DNA from: CAYREV01 sp964423345
GTDB taxonomy: Bacteria > Bacteroidota > Rhodothermia > Balneolales > Balneolaceae
DNA: 46,156 bases
Assembly (NCBI GenBank): GCA_964423345.1
Contig: CAYREV010000021.1
Coordinates: 1-46,156 of the forward strand
Reading direction: 5' to 3'
Notes under the pieces: generated by a model
Seen by the model: only the letters and a program-made list of their open reading frames with translations
What the model was told of the DNA's origin: nothing
The model's database searches: none
Shown here: piece by piece, positions 1 through 8,005 of the stretch
Layout of the letters: the number at the start of each line of letters is the position of its first letter
Position numbering within the stretch: the stretch's first letter is position 1
Made by a program: the position numbers and the translations under genes

Positions 1-55
1 GCCGGTGGTTTTTTTGGTTCGTTTTTTGTCCACACAAAAAATGAACACTCTGCAG

Positions 56-86
56 TTGAAGGCGTTTCCAAATTTATCTACCTTTG
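56..86 (+). promoter_or_regulatory. Candidate Bacteroidota-type promoter for nuoJ
   Basis: TTG at 56-58 is followed after 20 bases by TACCTTTG at 79-86, which fits the Bacteroidota housekeeping pattern TTG-N19-21-TAnnTTTG. The predicted start would lie about 20 bases before the nuoJ ATG at 112. Positions 1-55 hold no reading frame I can support, so the left edge appears to be intergenic. This is a pattern match only. Confidence 0.4.
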
Positions 87-111
87 AAGCCACTAAAAAG
101 ATAAGCGAATT

Positions 112-639
112 ATGGCAACCTACTTATTTATATTTCTGGCTTTGTTGGCCACGGGCGCAGCCGTGGGAATGGTGATCAGCAAGAACACGGTTAACAGCGC
201 ATTGTTCCTGGTGTTGAACATGGTGGCCCTTTCGGGGGTTTACCTGCTGCTGGAAGCCCAGTTCATGGCGATCATCCAGATCCTGGTATACGCCGGCGCC
301 ATCATGGTGCTCTTTCTGTTTGTAATCATGCTGCTGAACCTGGACCAGGAAAAGTCCCTGTTCTCCAATTTCCGCATCAAATATTTTATCGCTTTCCTGT
401 TGGGTATCACCGTGCTCGCGCAGGTCCTCTACAGCTTGGGGGACGTGTCGAACATGCTGCCGGAGATATCGCCCGATATGGCCCGGGTGGGGACCGTGGA
501 GGCGGTGGGGGACGTGCTCTTTACCCAGTACCTGCTTCCTTTTGAGATGACCGCCATACTGCTGACAGCCGCCATCGTTGGGGCGCTGCTGATTGCTCAA
601 CACAAGATAACCTCCTCAACCGATTCCGACAATGATTGA
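112..639 (+). CDS. nuoJ: NADH-quinone oxidoreductase subunit J
   Basis: This is a membrane-arm subunit of respiratory complex I, which moves electrons from NADH to quinone and pumps ions across the inner membrane. The 175-residue protein has about five hydrophobic segments. The stretch around residues 45-70 (LLEAQFMAIIQILVYAGAIM) is the conserved NuoJ core that contains the pi-bulge helix TM3. Length is normal for the family. The start ATG at 112 follows a candidate promoter, and the stop overlaps the nuoK start by 8 bases, which indicates translational coupling. nuoA-I would have to lie upstream, outside the window. Confidence 0.95.
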   Translation: MATYLFIFLALLATGAAVGMVISKNTVNSALFLVLNMVALSGVYLLLEAQFMAIIQILVYAGAIMVLFLFVIMLLNLDQEKSLFSNFRIKYFIAFLLGITVLAQVLYSLGDVSNMLPEISPDMARVGTVEAVGDVLFTQYLLPFEMTAILLTAAIVGALLIAQHKITSSTDSDND

Positions 640-934
640 AATTGACTGGTTTTTAGCTCTTAGCGCCGTACTGTTTACCATCGGCATCATCGGTGTGTTG
701 ATCCGCAAGAACGCCATTGTCATCTTTATGAGTGTGGAGCTTATGCTTAACGCCGTGAACCTCTCTCTGCTGTCGTTCAGCAGTTTTCACGGAAATATCG
801 ACGGACAGATCCTGGTGTTTTTCTCGCTGGCCGTTGCCGCGGCGGAAGCCGTTGTCGGACTGGCTATCATCATCGCCATCTTCCGCAACAACCTGTCGGT
901 CGACGTAAGCAAGGTCAACCTGCTGCGCTGGTAA
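632..934 (+). CDS. nuoK: NADH-quinone oxidoreductase subunit K
   Basis: A 100-residue complex I membrane subunit, related to MrpC antiporter subunits, with three transmembrane helices. Conserved family features are visible: the acidic residue in VELMLNAVNLSLL (about residues 36-48) and the second one in AAAEAVVGLAIIIAIFR (about residues 69-85), which correspond to the buried glutamates of the proton path. It overlaps nuoJ by 8 bases. The next nuo gene starts only 317 bases later, an unusually long gap for a nuo operon. Confidence 0.95.
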   Translation: MIEIDWFLALSAVLFTIGIIGVLIRKNAIVIFMSVELMLNAVNLSLLSFSSFHGNIDGQILVFFSLAVAAAEAVVGLAIIIAIFRNNLSVDVSKVNLLRW

Positions 935-1251
935 AAACAATAACAAGAAGCGGGTTGTAAGTAGCAGGTAGGAAGCAGGAAGAACTCGGCCTCCTTCGGT
1001 TAATGTTCCGGTTTCTGAACCTTGGCCCCATCTGCGTTTAAACTTCGGTACACAGTCCTCGGTTCTGAATACCGATTACCGGCGACCGGCTTTGCCCTTT
1101 AGAGGTGTAATTTTTACTGAATCTACCTTTAGGTTCACTCACTTTTTTGTATTTTTGCAATCTATTAAAAACGCCCTTGGGAATGCCTGTGGGATTGGCT
1201 ACCTTTTGAGCGAAATTTTAGGACCTGATAACTAATCTGAAACAATAGTTA
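935..1251 (+). other. Non-coding gap nuoK-nuoL with degenerate repeats
   Basis: No convincing gene is present in these 317 bases. The left part (about 940-980) is a low-complexity run of variants of a short AAGTAGCAGG-like word, followed by a stretch rich in CCGGTT and CTGAATACCG-like words. The right part is AT-rich and contains a TATTTTTG promoter element at 1150-1157. Similar purine-rich words occur after folE2 (about 17129-17210) and weakly after dsbD (about 10020-10075). I read this as a promoter region joined to decayed intergenic repeat sequence. Confidence 0.5.
1128..1157 (+). promoter_or_regulatory. Candidate internal promoter for nuoL-M-phhB-N
   Basis: TATTTTTG at 1150-1157 is a perfect TAnnTTTG element. 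Upstream, TTTA at 1128-1131 sits 18 bases away and is only a partial -33 match. The position, about 95 bases before the nuoL ATG, suggests that nuoLMN can be transcribed separately from nuoJK. Confidence 0.4.
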
Positions 1252-3270
1252 ATGGATTCAGCAGCGCTTACAAGTCTTATCGTCGGCTTACCGTTACTGG
1301 GGTTTATAGTTAATGGCCTGATCGGTCTTGGTTCCGAATCGTTTCGAGACAGGAAAGCGCTGATCGGCACTATCGCCAACCTTGCCGTTTTTGTCCCCTT
1401 TCTGATCGCTTTCTACTTCTTTATCAATATGGGGCAGGAGTCGGAGCCCATCTTCGTCTCCCTGTTCACCTGGATACAGGCGGGCTCGTTCAGCGTGGAT
1501 ATAGCCTACCAGCTCGACCAGCTTTCTTTACTGATGACCCTGGTGGTGACCGGCGTGGGTTTCCTGATTCACCTCTACTCGGTCGGCTACATGTGGCATG
1601 ACGAGGGCTACTGGAAATTCTTCGCCTACCTGAACCTCTTTATTTTTGCCATGCTCAACCTGGTGATGGCCGACAACCTGTTGCTGTTGTTCCTGGGATG
1701 GGAGGGCGTCGGACTCTGCTCCTACCTGCTGATCGGCTTCTGGTATACCGACATGTCGAAGGCCGCGGCCGGAAGCAAGGCGTTCTGGTATAACAGGGTG
1801 GGAGATTTCGCTTTTCTGGTGGCCATGTTTATCACCTTTCAATATGTGGGCAGCCTGAATTTCGACACCATCCTTTCCAACCTGGAAGCCATTCCGGCCG
1901 AACAGAAGTTCTGGATAGGCCTGCTGATGTTTATTGGGGCCACCGGCAAGAGTGCGCAGATTCCGCTTTTCGTATGGCTGCCCGACGCCATGGCGGGACC
2001 CACTTCGGTGTCGGCCCTTATTCACGCCGCCACCATGGTGACCTCGGGGATCTACCTGATCTCGCGCATGTCGCCGATGTTTGTGATGGCGCCCGAAGTG
2101 ATGATGCTCATCGCCGTTATCGGCGCGCTGACCGCCTTTGTAGCGGCAACCATCGCCATCACCCAGCACGATATCAAAAGGGTGCTGGCCTACTCGACCG
2201 TCTCGCAGCTGGGCTATATGTTCCTGGCTCTCGGATCGGGCGCTTTTACCGCCGCCATGTTTCATGTGGTCACCCACGCTTTCTTCAAGGCCTGCCTCTT
2301 CCTGGGTTCCGGTTCGGTGATCCACGCCATGGAGCATGTGGAGCACGGGCTGCATGAGGAGGGCAAAGACGTGCATTTCGATCCGCAGGACATGCGCAAC
2401 ATGGGCGGGCTCAAAAAATATATGCCCTCCACCTACAAGACTTTTTTGCTGTCGACCATCGCCATTGCGGGCATTCCCCCGCTGGCGGGATTCTTCTCCA
2501 AGGACGAGATCCTGGCATTTACCTTCAACGCGGGCTTCGGTGAATTTGCCGGCGGCCTCTATTTCGCGCTCTGGGGACTGGGAATTCTGACGGCCCTGCT
2601 GACGGCTTTCTATATGTTCAGGCTTACCTTCGGCACCTTTAACGGGCCTTTCAAGCTTCCCGCCCGCATTGAGGGTACCGAGGGCGGCGAGCAGTACCTG
2701 CATGAGAGCCCCAGGACGATGACCATACCCCTCTGGACGCTGGGCGGCCTGTCGGTGGTGGGCGGTTTCATCGGCGTACCCAACTTCCTTCTTTCGACCT
2801 TTACCCACCGGGAAGAGCATATCAACCTGCTGCATAACTGGCTGAATAAAGTCACGGCCGACTTCAGCCTGGCGCTCTCGCACGGGGTGGAGTGGACCCT
2901 GATGATCGTCTCCATCCTGGTGGCGGTCGGCGGTGTATGGGCGGCCTGGCGGATGTACGGAAGCGGCGCCACCGAAGAGGGCGATGCCAGGCTTTCCTCC
3001 TGGTTTGGTGCTTTTTATGAAACATGGAGCGAGAAATATAACCTCGACGAGCTGTATGAGGGCGTTGTAGTACGGCCGCTGGTAAAGTTTTCCGACAAGG
3101 GGCTGGCGGTCTTCGACATGAAGGTCATCGACGGTTTTGTGAATACCGTAGGGGGGCTGGTACGCCTTTTCGGCAGCCTGTTCAGGTACGTACAGACCGG
3201 CGTGACCTCCAGCTATGCGCTGGCGCTGGTTGTGGGAGTAATCATTGTTTTAAGTTTGCTGATACTGTAA
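1252..3270 (+). CDS. nuoL: NADH-quinone oxidoreductase subunit L
   Basis: The 672-residue distal antiporter-like subunit of complex I has about 15-16 predicted membrane helices. The proton-translocation core is clear: FLGWEGVGLCSYLLIGFW near residues 148-165 has the conserved Trp-Glu, WLPDAMAGPTSVSALIHAAT near residue 245 is the Lys/His channel region, and TQHDIKRVLAYSTVSQLGYM near residue 305 is the broken-helix segment. The C-terminal part carries the long lateral helix and a last membrane anchor (SYALALVVGVIIVLSLLIL). It begins at an ATG after the long nuoK-nuoL gap and ends 9 bases before nuoM. Confidence 0.96.
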   Translation: MDSAALTSLIVGLPLLGFIVNGLIGLGSESFRDRKALIGTIANLAVFVPFLIAFYFFINMGQESEPIFVSLFTWIQAGSFSVDIAYQLDQLSLLMTLVVTGVGFLIHLYSVGYMWHDEGYWKFFAYLNLFIFAMLNLVMADNLLLLFLGWEGVGLCSYLLIGFWYTDMSKAAAGSKAFWYNRVGDFAFLVAMFITFQYVGSLNFDTILSNLEAIPAEQKFWIGLLMFIGATGKSAQIPLFVWLPDAMAGPTSVSALIHAATMVTSGIYLISRMSPMFVMAPEVMMLIAVIGALTAFVAATIAITQHDIKRVLAYSTVSQLGYMFLALGSGAFTAAMFHVVTHAFFKACLFLGSGSVIHAMEHVEHGLHEEGKDVHFDPQDMRNMGGLKKYMPSTYKTFLLSTIAIAGIPPLAGFFSKDEILAFTFNAGFGEFAGGLYFALWGLGILTALLTAFYMFRLTFGTFNGPFKLPARIEGTEGGEQYLHESPRTMTIPLWTLGGLSVVGGFIGVPNFLLSTFTHREEHINLLHNWLNKVTADFSLALSHGVEWTLMIVSILVAVGGVWAAWRMYGSGATEEGDARLSSWFGAFYETWSEKYNLDELYEGVVVRPLVKFSDKGLAVFDMKVIDGFVNTVGGLVRLFGSLFRYVQTGVTSSYALALVVGVIIVLSLLIL

Positions 3271-3279
3271 AAATACCTA

Positions 3280-4887
3280 ATGATGGATCTACTGTTAAAC
3301 CTTTGTATATATCTACCGCTGCTGGGCATCGCGGGCATCCTTATCACCCGCAATGACCGGGCAACCAAATGGATCAGCCTGGGTGTGACCTCGGCAACGT
3401 TTCTGCTCTCCCTGCCGCTGCTGTTCAGTTTTGATATTGCAAATTCCTCCACCATGCAGTTTGCCACCGAAGGCGCCCGGCTGCTGCCCGGTTTTGACGT
3501 GAAGTACCTGGTGGGCCTCGACGGGCTCAGCCTGCTGCTTTTTATGCTTACGACGCTGATGGGCCCGATTGTCATCCTCTCCTCCTGGGATTCCATCAAG
3601 AAACACCTGGCCGGTTACTATTCGATGCTGCTGCTGTTGCAGACCGCCTCGATGGGGGTGTTCGCCTCCCTCGACCTGATCGTATTCTACGTCTTTTTCG
3701 AGCTGTCGCTGATCCCCATGTATTTTCTCATCGGCATCTGGGGCGGCAAGGGGCGCATTCATGCCACGGACAAGTTTGTTGTCTACACCCTGGTGGGCTC
3801 GCTCATCATGCTGATCGGCCTGATCTACACGGGTTACGACGCGGGAGCGATGATGGAGGGCGTTAACTTTACGACCGACTGGCGCTTCCTTTCGGGCGCC
3901 GGCTATCGGATAGGGCTGGTCGAACAGACCTACCTGTTTTTTGCCTTTGCCCTGGCTTTCTGCATCAAGGTGCCGCTGTTTCCCTTCCATACCTGGCTTC
4001 CCTATGCACACACCGAAGCCCCGACGGCGGGATCCGTGGTGCTGGCAGCCATCATGCTTAAGATGGGGACCTACGGACTGCTGAGGATCTGCCTGCCGCT
4101 CTTCCCGAACGCTTTTATGGAATTTGCCCCCTATATGGCCACCCTTGCCGTGATCGGCATCATCTACGGGGCGCTGGTCGCCATGGTCCAGAAAGATGTC
4201 AAGAAACTGGTGGCCTACTCGTCGGTCAGCCACCTGGGATTTGTGGTACTCGGGCTGTTCGCTTTCAATACCATTGCCGTGCAGGGGGCCCTCATACAGA
4301 TGGTCAACCACGGGCTTTCCACCGGGGCGCTCTTCCTGATTGTAGGCATGATCTACGACCGGGCCCATACGCGGATGATTGAAGATTTCGGAGGCATTGC
4401 CAAGGTTATGCCGGTCTTTGCGGTCATGTTCCTGGTTTCGACCCTGGCCTCCATCGGGCTGCCCGGCCTGAACGGCTTCGTCGGGGAGTTCCTGATATTG
4501 AACGGTTCCTTTATCTCGGAGGTACTCCCGGAAAACGCCTATACCGTCTTTGCAGCGCTGGGTGTGATCCTGGCGGCGGTCTACATGCTCTGGATGTACC
4601 AGCGGGTCATGTTCGGGCCGGTGACCAACGAGGAAAACAACAAACTTGTAGATCTCAACGCCCGGGAAATCGGCCTGCTGGTACCGCTGGTCCTCTTTAT
4701 GGTCTGGATCGGTATCCGCCCGGTCGACTTCCTGCAGTATTCCGAGGGACAGGTCACCGAGCTGCTCGACAGCTCCAGGGAGAAGAGCGTGGCCGTCCGG
4801 CAGGCTGCGGCAACCGAGGAACTTCCGGAGTGGGCAAGCCGGTTTTATGATGTGACGTCCGAACTGGCATCGCAATCTGAAAAATAA
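3280..4887 (+). CDS. nuoM: NADH-quinone oxidoreductase subunit M
   Basis: A 535-residue antiporter-like subunit of complex I. Diagnostic segments are FFELSLIPMYFLIGIWG near residue 145 (conserved Glu of the membrane arm), FHTWLPYAHTEAPTAGSVV near residue 238, and MVQKDVKKLVAYSSVSHLGF near residue 303. It starts 9 bases after nuoL; ATG codons at 3280 and 3283 are both possible. The C-terminus (SELASQSEK) is hydrophilic. The next gene, 13 bases downstream, is not a nuo gene but the pterin dehydratase, and nuoN follows that. Confidence 0.96.
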   Translation: MMDLLLNLCIYLPLLGIAGILITRNDRATKWISLGVTSATFLLSLPLLFSFDIANSSTMQFATEGARLLPGFDVKYLVGLDGLSLLLFMLTTLMGPIVILSSWDSIKKHLAGYYSMLLLLQTASMGVFASLDLIVFYVFFELSLIPMYFLIGIWGGKGRIHATDKFVVYTLVGSLIMLIGLIYTGYDAGAMMEGVNFTTDWRFLSGAGYRIGLVEQTYLFFAFALAFCIKVPLFPFHTWLPYAHTEAPTAGSVVLAAIMLKMGTYGLLRICLPLFPNAFMEFAPYMATLAVIGIIYGALVAMVQKDVKKLVAYSSVSHLGFVVLGLFAFNTIAVQGALIQMVNHGLSTGALFLIVGMIYDRAHTRMIEDFGGIAKVMPVFAVMFLVSTLASIGLPGLNGFVGEFLILNGSFISEVLPENAYTVFAALGVILAAVYMLWMYQRVMFGPVTNEENNKLVDLNAREIGLLVPLVLFMVWIGIRPVDFLQYSEGQVTELLDSSREKSVAVRQAAATEELPEWASRFYDVTSELASQSEK

Positions 4888-4900
4888 CAGGTATAGCATT

Positions 4901-5191
4901 ATGGCTGAACCATTATCGGCACAGGAAATCAAGACAGCTCTTTCCGGATTGGACGGATGGAGCTATGAAGACGACAAACTGAAAAAGGAATTTACCTTTG
5001 ATAACTTTCGTGACGCCATGGCCTTCATCACCCGCATCTCCTATGAGGCGGAAGAGCAGGTGCATCACCCGGAGTTGTTTAATGTTTACAATACGGTCAA
5101 CATCGCACTGAGTACCCATGATGCCGGCGGCAAGGTAACCGAAAAAGATGTGAAGCTTGCCGGAAGCATCGAGTCACTGTATAATCAATAA
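4901..5191 (+). CDS. phhB: Pterin-4a-carbinolamine dehydratase, inside the nuo operon
   Basis: The 96-residue protein fits the PCD/DCoH family in length and motif. The catalytic region EEQVHHPELFNVYNTVNIAL (residues about 50-70) holds the family's His-His-Pro and Asn-x-Tyr elements, and an N-terminal GWS segment precedes a KEFTF strand. Family members dehydrate 4a-hydroxytetrahydropterin to quinonoid dihydropterin, recycling the cofactor used by aromatic amino acid hydroxylases; some have other roles. It sits 13 bases after nuoM and 5 bases before nuoN, so it must be co-transcribed with complex I. No hydroxylase gene is in the window. folE2 and a PTPS homologue at 15.7-17.1 kb supply a possible pathway context. 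Confidence 0.9.
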   Translation: MAEPLSAQEIKTALSGLDGWSYEDDKLKKEFTFDNFRDAMAFITRISYEAEEQVHHPELFNVYNTVNIALSTHDAGGKVTEKDVKLAGSIESLYNQ

Positions 5192-5196
5192 TCTGC

Positions 5197-6648
5197 ATGA
5201 ATTACCTACACGATCTTAATGCATTCCTGCCGGGCATCATCGTTGGTGTTGCGGGCTTGATTGTCGTCCTGGTAGACTCCTACAAGGACGACCACAAAGC
5301 CATTTTCGGCATCACCATCGTATCGCTGCTGGCGGCACTCTCCATCTCCATCCTCGACATGTTCGGCCCAACGGGCGAGGCCTTTTCGGGCATGATATCC
5401 TACGGAGGCGTGGCCGCTTTCGGAAGCATGGTGGTGTTGCTGGGCTCCCTGTTCTGCATGCTAATATCCCGAGAGTACCTGGAGGCCATCGAGCATAACT
5501 TCGGGGAAGTATACGCGATGGTGCTGTTTGCGACCTCCGGGATGCTGGGGCTGGCGATGGCCAACAACCTCATTATGGTGTTTCTCGGACTCGAAACCAT
5601 GTCGATCTGCCTCTACGTGCTGGCCGGTATCATCAAGGAGCGCAAGATCGGGGCGGAGGCGGCTCTCAAGTATTTTCTGCTGGGTGCCTTCTCGACCGGC
5701 TTTCTGCTCTACGGCATGGCCCTGCTCTACGGAGCCACCGGCACCTTCTACCTGCAGGAGATTGCCGCTGCGGCAAGTACCGACCTGCTGTTTATTACCG
5801 GGGCCGGACTGCTGCTGGTAGGATTCTTCTTTAAGATCTCTGCGGTTCCATTTCATATGTGGACGCCCGACGTGTACCAGGGCACCCCGACCACCCTTAC
5901 CGCCTATATGGCGACTGCTTCCAAGTCGGCTACCTTTGTGGCCTTTATACTGATCCTGTCGAGGATGCTTCCGGCCGAGGTTGCCGAATGGAGTGAGATC
6001 ATTGCCGTCATCTCTATCGCTACCATGATCCTGGGCAATATCATCGCCATGGTGCAGGATAACATCAAGCGGATGCTGGCCTATTCGAGTATCGCTCATG
6101 CCGGCTATTTGATGGTCGGCCTGGCTGCGGGCACGCCCGAAGGATACAGCGCGGTGCTCTACTACCTGTTTGCCTATACCATCATGAATGTGGGGGCATT
6201 CGGGGTGGTGGCCTACTATGAGCGGCAGAAGGGGCTGGATTTCACCGATATCAACAACTATGCGGGCCTCGGTTTCAAACAGCCCGTGATGGCCGTCATG
6301 CTTTCCATATTTCTCTTTTCGCTGGCGGGCATTCCGCCCATGATCGGCTTCATCGGCAAATACTTTGTTTTTGCCGCCGCCGTCAATGCGGGGATGATAA
6401 CCCTGGCGGTGATCGGGGTTCTTGCCAGTGCGGCCAGCGTCTACTACTACCTGCGCCCGATGGTCTACATGTACATGCGCGAGGCGCACAAGGACGTCCC
6501 CCTCGTCAATGCGGGGTGGCTGTTCAAGGGGAGCCTGATAGCTCTTACGCTGCTGACCATCTATTACGGGGTGGCCTTTGGCGACCTTTATGAACTGCTT
6601 TCGTCCTACTATGCGGGCGACTGGGCGGTCGCCCTCGAGGGTTCCTGA
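5197..6648 (+). CDS. nuoN: NADH-quinone oxidoreductase subunit N
   Basis: The third antiporter-like complex I subunit, 483 residues with about 14 membrane helices. Family segments: VFLGLETMSICLYVLAGI near residue 128 (conserved Glu), FKISAVPFHMWTPDVYQGTP near residue 213 (Lys and the TPDVY motif typical of NuoN), and MVQDNIKRMLAYSSIAHAGY near residue 286. It starts 5 bases after the dehydratase stop and is the last nuo gene; a new promoter follows at 6689-6719. Confidence 0.96.
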   Translation: MNYLHDLNAFLPGIIVGVAGLIVVLVDSYKDDHKAIFGITIVSLLAALSISILDMFGPTGEAFSGMISYGGVAAFGSMVVLLGSLFCMLISREYLEAIEHNFGEVYAMVLFATSGMLGLAMANNLIMVFLGLETMSICLYVLAGIIKERKIGAEAALKYFLLGAFSTGFLLYGMALLYGATGTFYLQEIAAAASTDLLFITGAGLLLVGFFFKISAVPFHMWTPDVYQGTPTTLTAYMATASKSATFVAFILILSRMLPAEVAEWSEIIAVISIATMILGNIIAMVQDNIKRMLAYSSIAHAGYLMVGLAAGTPEGYSAVLYYLFAYTIMNVGAFGVVAYYERQKGLDFTDINNYAGLGFKQPVMAVMLSIFLFSLAGIPPMIGFIGKYFVFAAAVNAGMITLAVIGVLASAASVYYYLRPMVYMYMREAHKDVPLVNAGWLFKGSLIALTLLTIYYGVAFGDLYELLSSYYAGDWAVALEGS

Positions 6649-6688
6649 GGCGGAGGCTGTTTCCTCTCTTTTCCGGGCTAAAAATCTG

Positions 6689-6719
6689 TTGGAATTCCTT
6701 TCAAAAAGCGCTATTTTTG
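6689..6719 (+). promoter_or_regulatory. Bacteroidota-type promoter for rpsF-rpsR-rplI
   Basis: TTG at 6689-6691, a 20-base spacer, then TATTTTTG at 6712-6719: an exact TTG-N20-TAnnTTTG match, the best in the window. Transcription would start near 6726 and leave a leader of about 100 bases before rpsF, consistent with a regulated ribosomal protein operon. Confidence 0.6.
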
Positions 6720-6764
6720 CTTGCCTGTCAAACAGGTGTATGCCTGACGGCGGGTAAACCTGCT

Positions 6765-6807
6765 GTTCCGGAACGATCGGGACGGCTGTTTTCAACGGAA
6801 AACAACC
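6765..6807 (+). promoter_or_regulatory. Two-hairpin leader of the rpsF operon, candidate S6:S18 site
   Basis: Two adjacent hairpins can be drawn in the leader. GTTCCG (6765-6770) pairs with CGGGAC (6778-6783) around a 7-base loop. GGCTGTTTTC (6784-6793) pairs with GAAAACAACC (6798-6807) with one mismatch around AACG. The second ends just before the purine-rich ribosome site AAAGGA at 6808-6813. Many bacteria autoregulate rpsF operons through S6:S18 binding a leader hairpin. I cannot confirm the consensus here, so the assignment is by position. Confidence 0.3.
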
Positions 6808-6824
6808 AAAGGAAAAAATAACAG

Positions 6825-7214
6825 ATGAGTAAAAACTACTACGAGCTTACCTTTATTATTAGTCCGGTCCTCGAGGACGAACAGTACGAGGAGATTATCG
6901 GAAAGTACAAGGACCTGATCGAAAGCAACGGCGGTGAAATCGACGAAGTCGACGAATGGGGCATCCGCAAGTTTGAATACGATATGGACGGCAAGTCCAG
7001 CGGATTCTACGTCAATGCCTACTTCCATGCACCCGGAGAGTTGATTGACAAGCTGGAGCGAAGCCTTCGCATCGACGACGAGATCATGCGCTACCTCACC
7101 CTGAAGTACGATGCCAAGATGCTGCGGCATCGCGACCTGCAGAAGAAAAATGCCGTTCCCGACGTCTTTGCCTTTGAAGAGGAGGATGAGGGAGAGGACG
7201 AAGACGACGATTAA
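6825..7214 (+). CDS. rpsF: Small ribosomal subunit protein bS6
   Basis: The 129-residue protein opens with the S6 signature YYELTFIISPVLEDEQ and has the WGIRKFEYDMDGKSSGFYVNAYFHAPGELIDKLERSLRIDDEIMRYL core. S6 binds S18 on the platform of the 30S subunit. The C-terminus is a very acidic tail (about residues 117-129, nearly all Glu/Asp), a common variable feature of S6 that is pronounced here. It is followed by rpsR after 31 bases and by rplI, the usual order. The ATG at 6825 follows AAAGGA at 6808-6813. Confidence 0.96.
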   Translation: MSKNYYELTFIISPVLEDEQYEEIIGKYKDLIESNGGEIDEVDEWGIRKFEYDMDGKSSGFYVNAYFHAPGELIDKLERSLRIDDEIMRYLTLKYDAKMLRHRDLQKKNAVPDVFAFEEEDEGEDEDDD

Positions 7215-7245
7215 CCGAATTCAAGGAAATAAAGACTACTGAGTT

Positions 7246-7497
7246 ATGATTAAGAATCCATCACATCCGAAGAAAAACCAGATAAGGACCCGCAAATGCA
7301 AATTCAGCAGAGCCGGCATCGAATATATCGATTACAAAGACACCGATGTATTGGAGCGCTTCATGAACGACCAGGGGAAAATCCTTCCCCGGCGCGTGAC
7401 CGGTACCAGTGCCAAATTCCAGCGCCAGCTTTCGCGGGCGATCAAGCGTGCACGGTTCCTGGGCCTGCTTCCCTATGTAGCTGATAACCTTCGATAA
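7246..7497 (+). CDS. rpsR: Small ribosomal subunit protein bS18
   Basis: A basic protein of 83 residues. The core IDYKDTDVLERFMNDQGKIL followed by PRRVTGTSAKFQRQLSRAIK and RARFLGLLPY is the S18 family signature that contacts 16S rRNA and partners with S6. The N-terminus (MIKNPSHPKKNQIRTRKCKF) is short and positively charged. It lies between rpsF and rplI, 17 bases before the latter, in the standard operon. Confidence 0.96.
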   Translation: MIKNPSHPKKNQIRTRKCKFSRAGIEYIDYKDTDVLERFMNDQGKILPRRVTGTSAKFQRQLSRAIKRARFLGLLPYVADNLR

Positions 7498-7514
7498 AAG
7501 AATTTATTTGTACC

Positions 7515-7970
7515 ATGGCAAAATACATGAAATTAATCCTTAAGGAAGACGTTGACAAACTCGGTGAATCGGGTGACATTGTAGATGTTAAGCCCGGTTA
7601 CGGCCGTAACTACCTGATCCCCCAGGGCAAAGCCGTGATGGCCACCGAGGGTGCCATTAAGCAGCTTAAGGCTATCAAGGAGAAGGCGGAACGGCGTGCC
7701 GAACTTACGGTCGAAGCGGCCAAAGAACTGGCGGAACGGCTGGAGACCACGTCGGTTACGATTCCCGTATCGGTCGGCGAAGACGACCGCATTCACGGGA
7801 CGGTTACCAACGTGGATGTTGCCGAGGCCCTGGCCGAACGCGATATTGAGGTTGACCGCCGTAAGATTGAACTGGATCAGGACATCAAGACACTTGGAGA
7901 ATACACGGCTACCGTAGACCTTCTCGGAGATCTGAAACAACAGATAAAGGTTTGGGTAGTTAAAGATTAA
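7515..7970 (+). CDS. rplI: Large ribosomal subunit protein bL9
   Basis: A 151-residue two-domain ribosomal protein at the base of the L1 stalk. The N-terminal domain MKLILKEDVDKLGESGDIVDVKPGYGRNYLIPQGKA carries the L9 signature. A long helix (about residues 45-78) then joins the C-terminal RNA-binding domain (about residues 80-151, with the DDRIHGTVTNVDVAEAL segment). Length is standard. It is the last gene of the ribosomal operon; the membrane protein gene dsbD starts about 30 bases later, so read-through is possible because I see no terminator between them. Confidence 0.96.
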   Translation: MAKYMKLILKEDVDKLGESGDIVDVKPGYGRNYLIPQGKAVMATEGAIKQLKAIKEKAERRAELTVEAAKELAERLETTSVTIPVSVGEDDRIHGTVTNVDVAEALAERDIEVDRRKIELDQDIKTLGEYTATVDLLGDLKQQIKVWVVKD

Positions 7971-8005
7971 CTCGCTTTTGGCGATGAACACCTGGACTTT
8001 TGTCT

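Noticed and set aside
1..55. Possible 3' end of an upstream nuo gene at the left edge
   Set aside because: Frames there are short and give no NuoI or NuoH-like C-terminus; a promoter-like pattern follows.
1528..2883. 451-codon antisense frame opposite nuoL
   Set aside because: The nuoL frame is unambiguous, and the antisense product has no membrane or catalytic pattern.
3313..4932. 539-codon antisense frame opposite nuoM
   Set aside because: Same reason: codon-bias shadow of a conserved gene.
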